From Leeia speluncae (GTDB lineage: Bacteria > Pseudomonadota > Gammaproteobacteria > Burkholderiales > Leeiaceae), in assembly GCF_020564625.1 (NCBI RefSeq), contig NZ_JAJBZT010000004.1:1-64000 (forward strand): a DNA stretch of 64,000 bases, written 5' to 3'. How positions within the stretch are numbered: position 1 is the stretch's first letter; every line of letters starts with the position of its first letter. This document shows positions 18,634-27,421 of this stretch, piece after piece. Made by a program: the position numbers and the translations under genes. The notes beneath the pieces are model-generated. The model was given only the letters and a program-made list of their open reading frames with translations, had not been told where the DNA came from and did not search any database.

Positions 18634-19938
18634 TTAAGCTGCATCCTCAAAAACGATTTTCCAATCATTACCAAACCGCTGCCAATATTGGCGTTTGATA
18701 CTTGTGCCGCTAACGACATCGCTTTCATAATTCTGTTCAAAAGTAGCGACTACTAAGTCACTCTTGCCTGGGTAAGCAAATAAACTCAGATTCTTTACGC
18801 CCACTTTTAACCATTTGCGAGTCGCATTAACGGCTGATTTCTGCGCTTTCCAAGTACTTAAGTCAGCCGTTGAGTTTTTAAATGAATCAGCATAGTGAGA
18901 AAGGTATCGTTGCGTATTTAAACTTTCCCAGTCTTTACGCCAAGACTCAATATTGCTTTCTAATGAGGACTTTAGCTGGGCCTGATCTCCTGCTTTTACC
19001 CATTGAAAGTTCTTACTGATGATAACTGGCGTAATCCCAACCTGAAGATACTTTCGAAGTGCACCTAAGTCAGGGTTGGTTAATGCAACGCAACCATTCG
19101 ACGATAATGGTGGGCGACTATAGGTTCCGGATGGGCTGCCATGAATCCAGATGCCATGACCTGTACGATTTTCTCTTTTATCCCATTCATTTGGATAATT
19201 AAGTGGAAACGCAGCATCACCATACATGTCTGGCAAAGTTGATTTGGCCAGTTCTGAAGTAACAAAATAAACACCTAGCGGTGTTCTTTGGTCGCCTTCA
19301 ACATATTTGTCGAAACCATTTTTCCCAATCGTAATGTAAAAGTCATCGATGCGCTTAGGCAGTCCATTCACGTTTTGATAGACAAACATGCGTGACTTTA
19401 CAACGTCTACGGCTAGTATGTATTTTTGTGAGTCTGCCAACTTGACTGCATTCGATGGTACTTCTTCTGTCGGAATATCACTCACGTAATGATCTACGCG
19501 TACTTTGGCTTCGTGTCGTAAGTCAGATAAGTCATTTGGTTGTGCGCTCGCAAGATTCCCTAAGGTGCTAATCGCATGTTGCCTTGCTAGCAGTAAATCG
19601 CCCTGAATTAAATAAGCTAATTTATAGTTTGGATAGGCCGTAATGAGTTGGTTTAAGGCAAGTTGGGCATCTTCTAATTTACCTGATCTAATGAGCTCAA
19701 TGGCCCTGACTAACAGTGCCTCAGGCTTTTTATGCGCGATCGCCCCTTCGAATGTGGGTAAAACCAAAGAGGTCATGTGAGTCGTTTGACTCGGGGTGTC
19801 TGTGCCACCAATGGGCTCGTTAACGGAGGAAGTATTTTCGATCACATTGAACGAGCTGATTGATGCTGCTGGCAAGATTGCGAGTAGAAAGGCGATTAAG
19901 CGTTTTGGCAATAATTGTTTGGGTTTCTTAGACTTCAT
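18634..19938 (-). CDS. L,D-transpeptidase family protein with Csd6-like C-terminal domain
   Basis: A 434-residue envelope protein. A hydrophobic signal or anchor segment lies at about 13-28 and a short TPR-like helical region at about 70-150. The YkuD catalytic domain spans about 170-310 with His266 (IWIHGSPSG) and Cys283 (SSNGCVAL). The C-terminal 110 residues look like an NTF2/SnoaL-like domain (SWRKDWESLNTQRYLSHYADSF and KRQYWQRFGNDWKIVFE). This layout matches H. pylori Csd6-like proteins, which trim or cross-link peptidoglycan peptides. It sits nine bases after the TPR gene, whose product ends in a related domain, so the two probably act together on the cell wall. Confidence 0.82.
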   Translation of the reverse strand: MKSKKPKQLLPKRLIAFLLAILPAASISSFNVIENTSSVNEPIGGTDTPSQTTHMTSLVLPTFEGAIAHKKPEALLVRAIELIRSGKLEDAQLALNQLITAYPNYKLAYLIQGDLLLARQHAISTLGNLASAQPNDLSDLRHEAKVRVDHYVSDIPTEEVPSNAVKLADSQKYILAVDVVKSRMFVYQNVNGLPKRIDDFYITIGKNGFDKYVEGDQRTPLGVYFVTSELAKSTLPDMYGDAAFPLNYPNEWDKRENRTGHGIWIHGSPSGTYSRPPLSSNGCVALTNPDLGALRKYLQVGITPVIISKNFQWVKAGDQAQLKSSLESNIESWRKDWESLNTQRYLSHYADSFKNSTADLSTWKAQKSAVNATRKWLKVGVKNLSLFAYPGKSDLVVATFEQNYESDVVSGTSIKRQYWQRFGNDWKIVFEDAA

Positions 19939-19946
19939 CTAACCGC

Positions 19947-21083
19947 TTAGCGCCCAACTCGTTCTTCTGTAATTACCCAGCGGTCGCCCGATTTGGTCAT
20001 CATGAGTGTTTTACCTGTTGTGCTACTTAAACTGTCAGATTTGTAGGACTGTTTAAATGTCACTTTGGCGGTATTGCCGTCGACAAAAGTCACATTTGCA
20101 TCACTAACGTCAACCGCAATCGATTTTGGTGCAGACAAGCGGTCTCTACGTTCCTCTTCCCAAGCTTTTCTATTTTGACCTTTAGGTGGTCGGAAGTCTT
20201 TGCCGTATGCGCCTAGGTAAGAAGATACCTTTTGACCTGACCACGCTTGCGCCCATGCATCTACACTGCGAAGTACTTGTTTGCTGTCATCAGGAGATTT
20301 TTCTGCTGTCTTTGCAGTTGTTGCCTTTGTATCTGCGGCCGAAGTAGGCTTGGTCTCGATTGGTTTTGCGGCAGCGACCTTGGTAGGCTCAACTGGCTTC
20401 GCAGTTGGTAGCTTGTTTTCAACCGATTTATTCTCTGCTGGCTTATTAGAGGCAACGGCGGTAGGCTCTGTTGTCTTTGGCTCGGCAGGTTTTGTCTCTG
20501 GTGCTTTGGGTTTGATATCGACTGCTGCAATGGTATTAACTTTGACAGGATCGGCTGATGGTGCTGTTTTTCCACCACCCACTTTTCTAGAGAATAACTC
20601 TCTAACCAACGTTAGCTTAGTTTGTGCATTTGCATTGGTTTTGTCGATTTGTAAGGCTTTGCTGTAAGCTTGGCTGGCCATTTCTGCATAAATATCACCT
20701 AAGTTTTCATGCGCAGTAGCATAGCTTGGGTGTGTTTGAATGGCCATCTGAAGCGCTTGGCGCGCTTTGTCGTATTGCTTTTGCTGTGCATATAACACAG
20801 CTAGGTTATTGTATGGTTCAGGCAGCTCAGGGAAGTCCTGAGTGAGTCCTTGAAATACTTTGATCGCTTCAGGTGCACGTCCTAACTCTGCCAAGGCGAG
20901 GCCTTTGGCAAATCGGACTTGAGCGTCACGAGGGGATTTAGTCAAGAATTGATTCGCACGATCAAGGGCTTGGCTAGTTTGTCCTTGCTTAATCAGTTTG
21001 GAAATTTCTTGTGCTTCGTCTGCAAATACATTTCCTGCAAGGGCAATTAGCAATGGAAGTGCCAGTAGCGAACTCTTTTTCAT
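19947..21083 (-). CDS. Periplasmic TPR protein with low-complexity linker and NTF2-like domain
   Basis: A 378-residue exported protein. The signal peptide runs to about residue 21 (AGNVFADE), and four or so TPR repeats cover about 25-165. A linker rich in Lys, Pro, Thr and Glu (about 175-270, with repeated KPAEP/KPVE-like units) joins them to a C-terminal NTF2/SnoaL-like domain (WAQAWSGQKVSSYLGAYGKDF to WVITEERVGR). It is the first gene of the minus-strand run and is tightly coupled to the L,D-transpeptidase gene. A scaffolding role for that enzyme is likely. The specific function is unknown. Confidence 0.72.
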   Translation of the reverse strand: MKKSSLLALPLLIALAGNVFADEAQEISKLIKQGQTSQALDRANQFLTKSPRDAQVRFAKGLALAELGRAPEAIKVFQGLTQDFPELPEPYNNLAVLYAQQKQYDKARQALQMAIQTHPSYATAHENLGDIYAEMASQAYSKALQIDKTNANAQTKLTLVRELFSRKVGGGKTAPSADPVKVNTIAAVDIKPKAPETKPAEPKTTEPTAVASNKPAENKSVENKLPTAKPVEPTKVAAAKPIETKPTSAADTKATTAKTAEKSPDDSKQVLRSVDAWAQAWSGQKVSSYLGAYGKDFRPPKGQNRKAWEEERRDRLSAPKSIAVDVSDANVTFVDGNTAKVTFKQSYKSDSLSSTTGKTLMMTKSGDRWVITEERVGR

Positions 21084-21178
21084 GTTAGAAGAATATTCTT
21101 GTCCTGTTATAACTGACTGATTCTACCAACATAAAAGCATTCCCCACAATTATTTGATGCAGTGATTGTTAGGGCAAA

Positions 21179-21187
21179 TGCTATAAT
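21179..21187 (+). promoter_or_regulatory. Extended -10 promoter for the DUF486 gene
   Basis: TGCTATAAT is a perfect extended -10 element (TGnTATAAT), about 100 bases upstream of the DUF486 start. No good -35 box is seen at the usual distance, which extended -10 promoters tolerate. Confidence 0.45.
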
Positions 21188-21284
21188 TTTGCGATTACAT
21201 AATCAGATCGTTATTTTGAGATCAGTTTTTGCATCCGTAGTGAATGCGTAAAGCAAGAGACAGATCGGATATCTAAGAGTTCAA

Positions 21285-21638
21285 ATGTACTTCAACTTTT
21301 CACCAATTTGGACAACGGTCCTTCTTCTTATCTGTTCAAACGTCTTCATGAGTTTTGCGTGGTACGGTCATTTGAAGACCTTAGGGCAGTCCCCCTGGTA
21401 TATCGCCGCCTTGATTAGTTGGGGGATTGCGTTATTTGAATATTTGCTACAGGTACCTGCAAATCGAGTTGGCTTTACCGTGCTTAACTTGTCACAGTTA
21501 AAGATTTTACAAGAAGTGATTAGCTTGTCTGTGTTTGTGCCATTTGCTGTCTTTTACATGAACCAGCCTTTTAAGTGGGATTATGTCTGGGCCGCCGTGT
21601 GCATGGTTGGGGCGGTCTATTTTATGTTTCGGAATTAA
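21285..21638 (+). CDS. DMT-superfamily small membrane protein (DUF486)
   Basis: A 117-residue inner-membrane protein with four predicted membrane segments. It shows the DUF486 pattern: the segment FAWYGHLK, then WGIALFEYLLQVPANRVG, and a LKILQEVISLSVF stretch. DUF486 belongs to the drug/metabolite transporter superfamily, but its substrate is unknown. It stands between the minus-strand cell-wall run and glnS. It may be read together with glnS, although a separate glnS promoter is possible. Confidence 0.82.
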   Translation: MYFNFSPIWTTVLLLICSNVFMSFAWYGHLKTLGQSPWYIAALISWGIALFEYLLQVPANRVGFTVLNLSQLKILQEVISLSVFVPFAVFYMNQPFKWDYVWAAVCMVGAVYFMFRN

Positions 21639-21715
21639 GCCAAGTTTTCCCCTGTTTGCTGCTTTCAGGTAGAATCAGGCGCAATATTTCTATTTATTAG
21701 ATCTGCCACTGGCAA

Positions 21716-21744
21716 TTGCTGGTTGGGTAGATTGATTTTATATA
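21716..21744 (+). promoter_or_regulatory. Possible glnS promoter
   Basis: TTGCTG (21716-21721) and TATATA (21739-21744) are separated by 17 bases. A start point near 21751 would leave a leader of only about ten bases before the glnS ATG, which lacks a clear ribosome binding site, so this assignment is weak. Confidence 0.3.
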
Positions 21745-21761
21745 AGCGATTTTTCTAGATT

Positions 21762-23456
21762 ATGAGTGATACGCCAGTCATTTCTAACTTCATCCGTAAC
21801 ATTATTGATGCCGATTTATCTGCTGGGAAACATCAATCTATTGTTACTCGTTTTCCTCCAGAGCCAAATGGATACTTGCATGTAGGCCATGCTAAGTCGA
21901 TCTGTTTAAACTTTGGATTGGTTCAAGCTGAGAACCCATACCCTGGCGTTTGTAATCTTCGATTCGATGATACCAATCCAGAGAAAGAGTCAGATGAGTA
22001 TGCTCGTTCGATCGCAGAAGATGTGAAGTGGATGGGATTTGAGTGGAATGGTGATATTCGCCATGCCTCTGACTATTTTCCTCAGTTGTTTCAATTTGCA
22101 GTTGAATTGATTCAAAAAGGTTTGGCATACGTTTGTGAGTTAAATGCTGAAGAAATGCGCGCTTATCGTGGTTCTTTAACTGAGCCAGGTAAAAACAGCC
22201 CATATCGTGATCGTAGCGTGGAAGAAAACTTAGATTTATTCACACGGATGAAAAATGGAGAGTTTCCAGATGGAAGCAAGACATTACGATTAAAAATCGA
22301 TATGTCTTCAGGAAACGTAAACCTGCGCGATCCTGTGATTTACCGTATTCGTCGCGCGCATCATATTCGCACAGGTGATGATTGGTGCATCTACCCAATG
22401 TATGACTATACACATTGTATTTCAGATGCATTAGAAGGGATTACGCATTCTCTATGTACTTTAGAGTTTGAAGATCATCGCCCATTGTATGACTGGGTGC
22501 TAGATAACATTAGTATCGATTGTCACCCGCGACAGTACGAGTTTTCACGTCTTGAATTGTTGTACGCACTGACGTCTAAGCGAAAGCTAAATCAACTCGT
22601 GACAGAGGGAATTGTTTCAGGGTGGGATGATCCGCGTATGCCGACAATTTCTGGCATGCGTCGCCGTGGTTACTCGCCAGAGGGTATTCGCCTGTTTGCA
22701 CAGCGTTGTGGTATCTCAAAAAGCGAAAATGTGATTGATTACTCGGTGCTAGAAGGTGCGGTTCGAGAGAAGCTAGAAGCAGAGGCACCTCGTGTCATGG
22801 CAGTACTAGACCCAATTAAAGTGACATTGACTAACTATGATGAGGCGGTCACTGCAAGCCGTAGTGCACCATTCCATCCTCATCATCCTGAGTTTGGCGA
22901 ACGAGAGGTGCCGATTTCTCGCCAAATCTGGATTGAGCAAGATGACTTTGCAGAAGTGCCGCCACCAAAATGGCAGCGTCTAACCGCCGGTGGCGAGGTT
23001 CGCTTGCGATACAGTTATGTTATTAAGTGTGAAGAAGTAATTAAAGATGCAAGTGGGAAAGTAATTGAGTTGAAATGCTCAATTGATCATGACACTTTAG
23101 GCCAGAACCCGGTTGGTCGGAAGGTTAAAGGGGTGATTCATTGGGTGTCTGCCGAGCATGCGATTGAAGCGGATGTGAGATTGTACGACCGACTGTTCTC
23201 CGTTCCTCGTCCTGATGCTGTACGTGGTGAAGATGGCGAATATGTAGACTTTAAACAGTTTATTAATCCTAACTCGCTAACGACTGTGACGGCCTATGTA
23301 GAATCGTGTGTTTTAGCGGCTGAGCCAGAGATGCGCTATCAATTTGAGCGGTTGGGCTACTTCTGCACAGATCGCTATGAGCATGTGGCCGATAAGAAAC
23401 CGATTTTCAATCGTACCGTGACCTTAAAAGATTCGTGGGCAAAAGAACAAGCCTAA
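21762..23456 (+). CDS. glnS: Glutaminyl-tRNA synthetase
   Basis: GlnS charges tRNA-Gln with glutamine. The 564-residue class I synthetase has the HIGH-type motif in [14 protein letters not shown], the Rossmann core, [15 protein letters not shown], and a KMSKS-equivalent in TSKRKLNQL. The C-terminal anticodon-binding beta-barrels are complete. GlnS rather than the GatCAB route for Gln-tRNA suits gamma- and betaproteobacteria. cysS follows 87 bases later on the same strand. Confidence 0.97.
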   Translation: MSDTPVISNFIRNIIDADLSAGKHQSIVTRFPPEPNGYLHVGHAKSICLNFGLVQAENPYPGVCNLRFDDTNPEKESDEYARSIAEDVKWMGFEWNGDIRHASDYFPQLFQFAVELIQKGLAYVCELNAEEMRAYRGSLTEPGKNSPYRDRSVEENLDLFTRMKNGEFPDGSKTLRLKIDMSSGNVNLRDPVIYRIRRAHHIRTGDDWCIYPMYDYTHCISDALEGITHSLCTLEFEDHRPLYDWVLDNISIDCHPRQYEFSRLELLYALTSKRKLNQLVTEGIVSGWDDPRMPTISGMRRRGYSPEGIRLFAQRCGISKSENVIDYSVLEGAVREKLEAEAPRVMAVLDPIKVTLTNYDEAVTASRSAPFHPHHPEFGEREVPISRQIWIEQDDFAEVPPPKWQRLTAGGEVRLRYSYVIKCEEVIKDASGKVIELKCSIDHDTLGQNPVGRKVKGVIHWVSAEHAIEADVRLYDRLFSVPRPDAVRGEDGEYVDFKQFINPNSLTTVTAYVESCVLAAEPEMRYQFERLGYFCTDRYEHVADKKPIFNRTVTLKDSWAKEQA

Positions 23457-23501
23457 CTAAAGCTTTGTGTTTTCCACGTAATTAAGTATTGAATTGTTTC
23501 T

Positions 23502-23519
23502 TGAAAGCGGTTGCTTTCA
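23502..23519 (+). other. Hairpin in the cysS leader
   Basis: TGAAAGC (23502-23508), loop GGTT, GCTTTCA (23513-23519) form a perfect seven-base stem ending 24 bases before the cysS ATG. There is no T-run, so it is not a standard terminator. It may affect cysS translation or stabilise the message. Confidence 0.4.
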
Positions 23520-23543
23520 GGGTTGTAGATAAAGTGAAGAATC

Positions 23544-24920
23544 ATGCTGACTGTTTATAATAGTCTTTCTCGTCAGAAAGAAACCTTTATTCCAATCGAG
23601 GCAGGCAAAGTGCGTATGTACGTCTGTGGAATGACGGTGTATGACTATTGCCACATTGGCCATGCGCGTATGTTGGCTGCGTTTGATGTGATTTATCGCT
23701 GGCTAAAAGCGTCTGGTCTTGATGTGACTTACGTGCGCAATATCACTGATATTGACGATAAAATCATCAAGCGGGCGGCGGAGAATGGCGAAACGATTGG
23801 TCAATTGGTCGATCGTTTTGTTGTTGCCATGCATGAAGATACGGCCGCTTTGCGTTTGCAGCCCCCATCGTTCGAGCCACGTGCCACCGAGCATGTACCG
23901 GGTATGATCGAGTTAATTAACAAACTGATTGCCAATGGTCGTGCTTATCCCGCAGATAATGGGGATGTGTATTACGCTGTGCGTGAGTTTGCTGATTACG
24001 GCAAGTTGTCTGGCAAATCGTTAGATGATTTGCGTGCTGGAGAGCGTGTTGGTGTGGATCCATTTAAGCGAGATCCTCTCGATTTCGTTTTATGGAAGTC
24101 AGCAAAGCCAGGAGAGCCTAGTTGGCCGTCTCCTTGGGGAGAGGGTCGCCCAGGATGGCATATCGAGTGTTCGGTAATGAGTTGCCATCACTTAGGTGAG
24201 CATTTTGATATTCATGGCGGCGGTGAAGATTTGCAATTCCCTCACCATGAAAATGAAATTGCACAAAGTGAAGGTGCGCATAACCACGCCTACGTAAATT
24301 ACTGGCTTCATAACGGGTTTATTCAGGTGGATGGTGAAAAAATGTCCAAATCATTGGGCAATTTCTTCACTATTCGTGATGTGCTCGAACATTTTGATGG
24401 TGAAGTGGTGCGATTCTTTATTGTACGCAGTCATTATCGTAGCCCAGTTAACTATTCGGACAAGGTGCTAGAAGATGCGCAGCAAGCGCTGACTAGGCTT
24501 TACACCGCGCTTCGTGGGGTGTCGCTGGCACAGGAATCTGCGGTTGACTGGTCAAACGCCTATGCTGCGCGTTTCCAGTCAGCAATGAACGATGATTTCA
24601 ATACGCCAGAAGCTGTTGCTGTGTTGTTTGATTTGGCCGGCGAGGTTAATCGAACGAAAGATGCGGGCGCAGCAAGGCTATTAAAAACGTTGGCTGGTTT
24701 GCTTGGTTTGTTAGAGCGAAACCCTGATGAATTTTTGCAGGGTGGGGCAAAGGCGCAAGACGGACTATCTGCCGAAGCGATTGAAGGGTTGATTCAAGAA
24801 CGATTGGCGGCAAGAAAGGCCAAGAACTTCGCGGAGTCTGATCGCATTCGCGATTTGTTGAGCTCACAAGGGGTTGTGCTAGAAGATGGTCCGCAAGGCA
24901 CAACTTGGCGTCGCCAATAA
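23544..24920 (+). CDS. cysS: Cysteinyl-tRNA synthetase
   Basis: CysS charges tRNA-Cys. The 458-residue class I enzyme shows the zinc-ligand cysteine in [16 protein letters not shown] (which also holds the HIGH motif), further zinc ligands in [13 protein letters not shown] and [11 protein letters not shown], and KMSKSLGN. The anticodon-binding helical bundle and a short C-terminal region with a WRR end are present. It ends just before a strong bidirectional terminator. Confidence 0.97.
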   Translation: MLTVYNSLSRQKETFIPIEAGKVRMYVCGMTVYDYCHIGHARMLAAFDVIYRWLKASGLDVTYVRNITDIDDKIIKRAAENGETIGQLVDRFVVAMHEDTAALRLQPPSFEPRATEHVPGMIELINKLIANGRAYPADNGDVYYAVREFADYGKLSGKSLDDLRAGERVGVDPFKRDPLDFVLWKSAKPGEPSWPSPWGEGRPGWHIECSVMSCHHLGEHFDIHGGGEDLQFPHHENEIAQSEGAHNHAYVNYWLHNGFIQVDGEKMSKSLGNFFTIRDVLEHFDGEVVRFFIVRSHYRSPVNYSDKVLEDAQQALTRLYTALRGVSLAQESAVDWSNAYAARFQSAMNDDFNTPEAVAVLFDLAGEVNRTKDAGAARLLKTLAGLLGLLERNPDEFLQGGAKAQDGLSAEAIEGLIQERLAARKAKNFAESDRIRDLLSSQGVVLEDGPQGTTWRRQ

Positions 24921-24942
24921 GTCATTGTATTGACTGTGTTTG

Positions 24943-24982
24943 AAAACAAAAAAGAGAGGCGTTCCTCTCTTTTTTGTTTTTT
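24943..24982. terminator. Bidirectional terminator between cysS and the lipoprotein gene
   Basis: AAAACAAAAAAGAGAGG (24944 onward) and CCTCTCTTTTTTGTTTT pair perfectly around a four-base loop CGTT. The A-run and T-run on either side allow termination in both directions, which suits the two convergent genes. Confidence 0.92.
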
Positions 24983-24994
24983 CAGCATAGGGGA

Positions 24995-25336
24995 TTACTC
25001 GCAGTGAAACTTCCCTTTTGCATAGCGCTGACCGCCCGTCACTGCGTTGTGAATGCCTTCGCTCAATTCATCAAAAACCACTTTCGGCGTTTTCCCACTG
25101 CAATAAGGCTGGGTAACTTCTTCGACGGCAAATTTCAAATTGCTGGTGAGTCCAAGTGTGCTGGTAAATACGGTGAAGCGCCAGTGGTTGGGGGACAGGG
25201 CTTCTACATTCCTGTCTAGCGACAATCCATTTTGTTGCGAAAACCAGCGACCGGTATCGGTAGCTTTCTGTAATGTGCAAGCGGAAAGAAGGGCAAAGCT
25301 TGTGGTCGCAAGACAAGCCATTTTTGCAAAATTCAT
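24995..25336 (-). CDS. Putative small lipoprotein
   Basis: A 113-residue protein with a type II signal peptide: a short N-terminus, a hydrophobic stretch, and lipobox LLSAC with Cys20 as the acylated residue. Three further cysteines are not in a known motif. The mature part has no recognised domain (it contains LKFAVEEVTQPYC and VFDELSEGIHNAV). It is probably anchored in the outer or inner membrane. It is convergent with cysS and divergent from the dcw cluster. Unknown function. Confidence 0.65.
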   Translation of the reverse strand: MNFAKMACLATTSFALLSACTLQKATDTGRWFSQQNGLSLDRNVEALSPNHWRFTVFTSTLGLTSNLKFAVEEVTQPYCSGKTPKVVFDELSEGIHNAVTGGQRYAKGKFHCE

Positions 25337-25642
25337 TTCTGAAACCGTTCACTTATCATGGATACATATCATTTTATGTTTTGTAGCCTTTCATGTCATT
25401 AGTCTCCTCTGTGCATTAACAATCGTTAAATCAATTTAACTCCACCCTGAATCGCTATTTTGATCAGATTCTATTGATTTTGGGCAATTTCCCCACCAGT
25501 TGAATTGTAAAAGTTTCATGACATGCGAGTTTAGGTAATACCTTCTAATTGTGCGCTATGTGCTTCATTTTAAAGGATATTTCTTAAAAATAATTAACGC
25601 GCTAAGTCATTGTTGTATAAGGGAAAAACCTGATTATCCGCC

Positions 25643-25671
25643 TTGACCAAGGGTTTTTTTTTCTCTATAGT
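25643..25671 (+). promoter_or_regulatory. dcw cluster promoter (sigma-70 type)
   Basis: TTGACC (25643-25648) and TATAGT (25666-25671) are near-consensus -35 and -10 boxes with the ideal 17-base spacer. The predicted start is near 25678, giving a leader of about 60 bases to the mraZ GTG. This is the best promoter visible in the window and would drive the division cluster. Confidence 0.75.
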
Positions 25672-25704
25672 GGTAAAAGGTGGGGGAAAGTGGGTATTTG
25701 TGGT
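25670..25704 (+). promoter_or_regulatory. MraZ-box array: four GTGG(G/T) repeats at 10-base spacing
   Basis: GTGGT, GTGGG, GTGGG and GTGGT begin at 25670, 25680, 25690 and 25700, exactly ten bases apart. MraZ proteins are known to bind TGGGN-type direct repeats spaced this way upstream of their own gene. The array begins inside the -10 box and covers the predicted start site, so bound MraZ should block transcription. Confidence 0.75.
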
Positions 25705-25736
25705 GCCATTTCCCCGTGCAGATAAGAGAGGATTCT

Positions 25737-26186
25737 GTGAAATTTCGGGGCAGCGCAACGCTAAATCTAGATAGCAAGGGACGCTTGGCGATCCCCGCAC
25801 GCTATCGTGATTCGCTTGCGGAAGTTTCACAAGGAAAACTTGTCTTAACTGCTGATCCAAGTAAATGTCTTTTGTTATATCCAGAGCCAGAGTGGGGTCC
25901 AATTGAGGAGCGCCTAAATCAGGTGTCAAGTTTCAATCCTCAGTTGCGTGCTTATCAGCGCGTGGTAGTGGGTTATGCCGAAGATGTAGAAATGGATTCC
26001 GCCGGTCGTATTCTGGTATCGCCGGAGTTACGTGCTTTTGCTGGTTTGGACAAACGGGTTGTCTTAATTGGTCAAGGCAAAAAATTTGAATTGTGGGATG
26101 AACTCGGTTGGCAGCGGCAGTGTGATGTGGCGCTGGAGTATAGCGCAAACGGTCTACCTGCTGAGCTAGAAGGGTTCTCTCTATAA
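25737..26186 (+). CDS. mraZ: Transcriptional regulator MraZ
   Basis: MraZ is a DNA-binding protein with two AbrB-like SpoVT domains. It represses the division cluster, and its own gene is the first in it. The frame can be read from further upstream, but the correct start is GTG 25737, preceded by AGAGAGGA. This gives 149 residues, the normal length, beginning [20 protein letters not shown]. The paired DSKGR / DSAGR motifs, one per domain, are the family hallmark (second copy [15 protein letters not shown]). It overlaps rsmH by one base (TAATG). Confidence 0.94.
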   Translation: MKFRGSATLNLDSKGRLAIPARYRDSLAEVSQGKLVLTADPSKCLLLYPEPEWGPIEERLNQVSSFNPQLRAYQRVVVGYAEDVEMDSAGRILVSPELRAFAGLDKRVVLIGQGKKFELWDELGWQRQCDVALEYSANGLPAELEGFSL

Positions 26187-27127
26187 TGTCCGCACAAAAT
26201 AAACACGTCACCGTCATGCTGGACGAAGCGGTGGCGGGCCTCTCTGTAAAGCCGGATGGCATTTATGTTGATTGCACCTTTGGGCGAGGTGGTCATAGCC
26301 GTCTGATTCTTTCTCAGTTGGGCGCCGGGGGGCGTCTGATTGGGTTTGATAAAGATCCGGCCGCGATTCGAGAGGCAACCTCAATAGAGGATAGCCGTTT
26401 TCACATCGTTCACGCCCCATTTTTGGACTTCTCGAAAGAGTTGGACAATCTCGGGATTGGTGGCGTGGATGGTGTGCTGATGGATTTAGGAGTGTCATCT
26501 CCTCAGTTGGACGAGGCTGAACGGGGGTTTAGCTTTAGATTCGACGCGCCTCTAGATATGCGGATGGACAATTCACGTGGTCAAACGGCTGCGGATTGGG
26601 TTAATACTGCCTCAGAGGCAGATCTCACAAAGGTGATAAAGGAATATGGTGAAGAGCGGTATGCTAAACAGGTTGCAAGCGCGATTGTTAATGCGCGCAG
26701 CCAAGAGCGCATTGGCACAACCAGGCAACTTGCCAAGGTCGTGGCGACGGCCGTCCGTTCACGCGAGCAGGGCCAGGACCCCGCGACGCGTACCTTTCAA
26801 GCTATACGGATTTACATCAATCGCGAACTTGAGGAACTATCGCTAGTTCTTCCGCAAATCATTGGTCGTCTCAATCATCAGGGACGATTGTCTGTGATTA
26901 GCTTCCATTCTTTGGAAGACCGAATAGTAAAACACGCATTTCGCGATGCGGTGACGGTAGATACGCTACCTAGCCGATTGCCTATTCGTGCTGATCAGAT
27001 GAAGCCCGCTGAAGCACAGTTAATAGGTAAAGCAGCAAAGCCATCTAGAGAGGAAGTGGCGGTAAATCCTCGTTCTCGTAGCGCAACGTTACGAGTGCTG
27101 GAAAAGCTTGGTGATGCGCATGTTTAA
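26186..27127 (+). CDS. rsmH: 16S rRNA (cytosine-1402-N4) methyltransferase
   Basis: RsmH (MraW) methylates N4 of C1402 in 16S rRNA, tuning the ribosomal P site. The 313-residue protein has the SAM-binding motif [11 protein letters not shown] (about residues 28-38), [18 protein letters not shown], the [14 protein letters not shown] helix and [15 protein letters not shown]. It starts within the mraZ stop codon and its 3' end overlaps ftsL by eight bases, so all three should be translationally coupled. Confidence 0.96.
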   Translation: MSAQNKHVTVMLDEAVAGLSVKPDGIYVDCTFGRGGHSRLILSQLGAGGRLIGFDKDPAAIREATSIEDSRFHIVHAPFLDFSKELDNLGIGGVDGVLMDLGVSSPQLDEAERGFSFRFDAPLDMRMDNSRGQTAADWVNTASEADLTKVIKEYGEERYAKQVASAIVNARSQERIGTTRQLAKVVATAVRSREQGQDPATRTFQAIRIYINRELEELSLVLPQIIGRLNHQGRLSVISFHSLEDRIVKHAFRDAVTVDTLPSRLPIRADQMKPAEAQLIGKAAKPSREEVAVNPRSRSATLRVLEKLGDAHV

Positions 27128-27419
27128 GCTCAATTTACTTTTATTGGTTGTTGCAATTGTATCTGCCTTATCGGTGGTCACTTCCCAACATAAAGCGCGC
27201 CGTTTATACGCTGCTTATGAGCAAGAAGAAAAGATGCGCCGTCAATATGGTGAAGATTACGATAAGTTATTGCTAGAACAAAGTACACAAGGGATGCATT
27301 CCAGAATTGAAAAAGAAGCCCAAGGGGCTTTGAAGATGAATGCGCCAACACCGGAAAGAACGCGAGTCGTCACTTCTGGTGGTGATGCTGTGTTAGTCAT
27401 TCCACCGAAGGAAGAGTAA
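27120..27419 (+). CDS. ftsL: Cell division protein FtsL
   Basis: A small bitopic membrane protein, 99 residues, of the divisome FtsQLB subcomplex. It has a short cytoplasmic end, one membrane segment ([19 protein letters not shown]) and a periplasmic coiled coil. In-frame TTG, GTG and ATG codons at 27108, 27111 and 27114 are alternatives, but GGTGA at 27110-27114 suits the ATG at 27120, which gives the N-terminus MFKLNLLLL seen in related FtsL proteins. It overlaps rsmH by eight bases and ends two bases before ftsI. Confidence 0.85.
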   Translation: MFKLNLLLLVVAIVSALSVVTSQHKARRLYAAYEQEEKMRRQYGEDYDKLLLEQSTQGMHSRIEKEAQGALKMNAPTPERTRVVTSGGDAVLVIPPKEE

Positions 27420-27421
27420 GA

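Larger units (their letters stand above)
25337..25736. other. Intergenic region upstream of mraZ
   Basis: This 400-base gap separates the lipoprotein gene from mraZ. The right end holds the dcw promoter and four MraZ-type repeats, annotated separately. The left part (25337-25620) is AT-rich and must hold the lipoprotein promoter on the minus strand, but I cannot single one out. No gene or RNA is recognised. Confidence 0.6.

Noticed and set aside
20281-20667. 128-residue plus-strand reading frame inside the TPR gene
   Set aside because: It is the antisense of the Lys/Pro/Thr-rich linker, so its Val/Ala/Gly-rich product reflects codon bias of the real gene.
25670-25704. Short evenly spaced repeats as a possible CRISPR-like array
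   Set aside because: Units are only five bases with ten-base period and sit on the mraZ promoter, which is the MraZ operator pattern. No cas genes are present.
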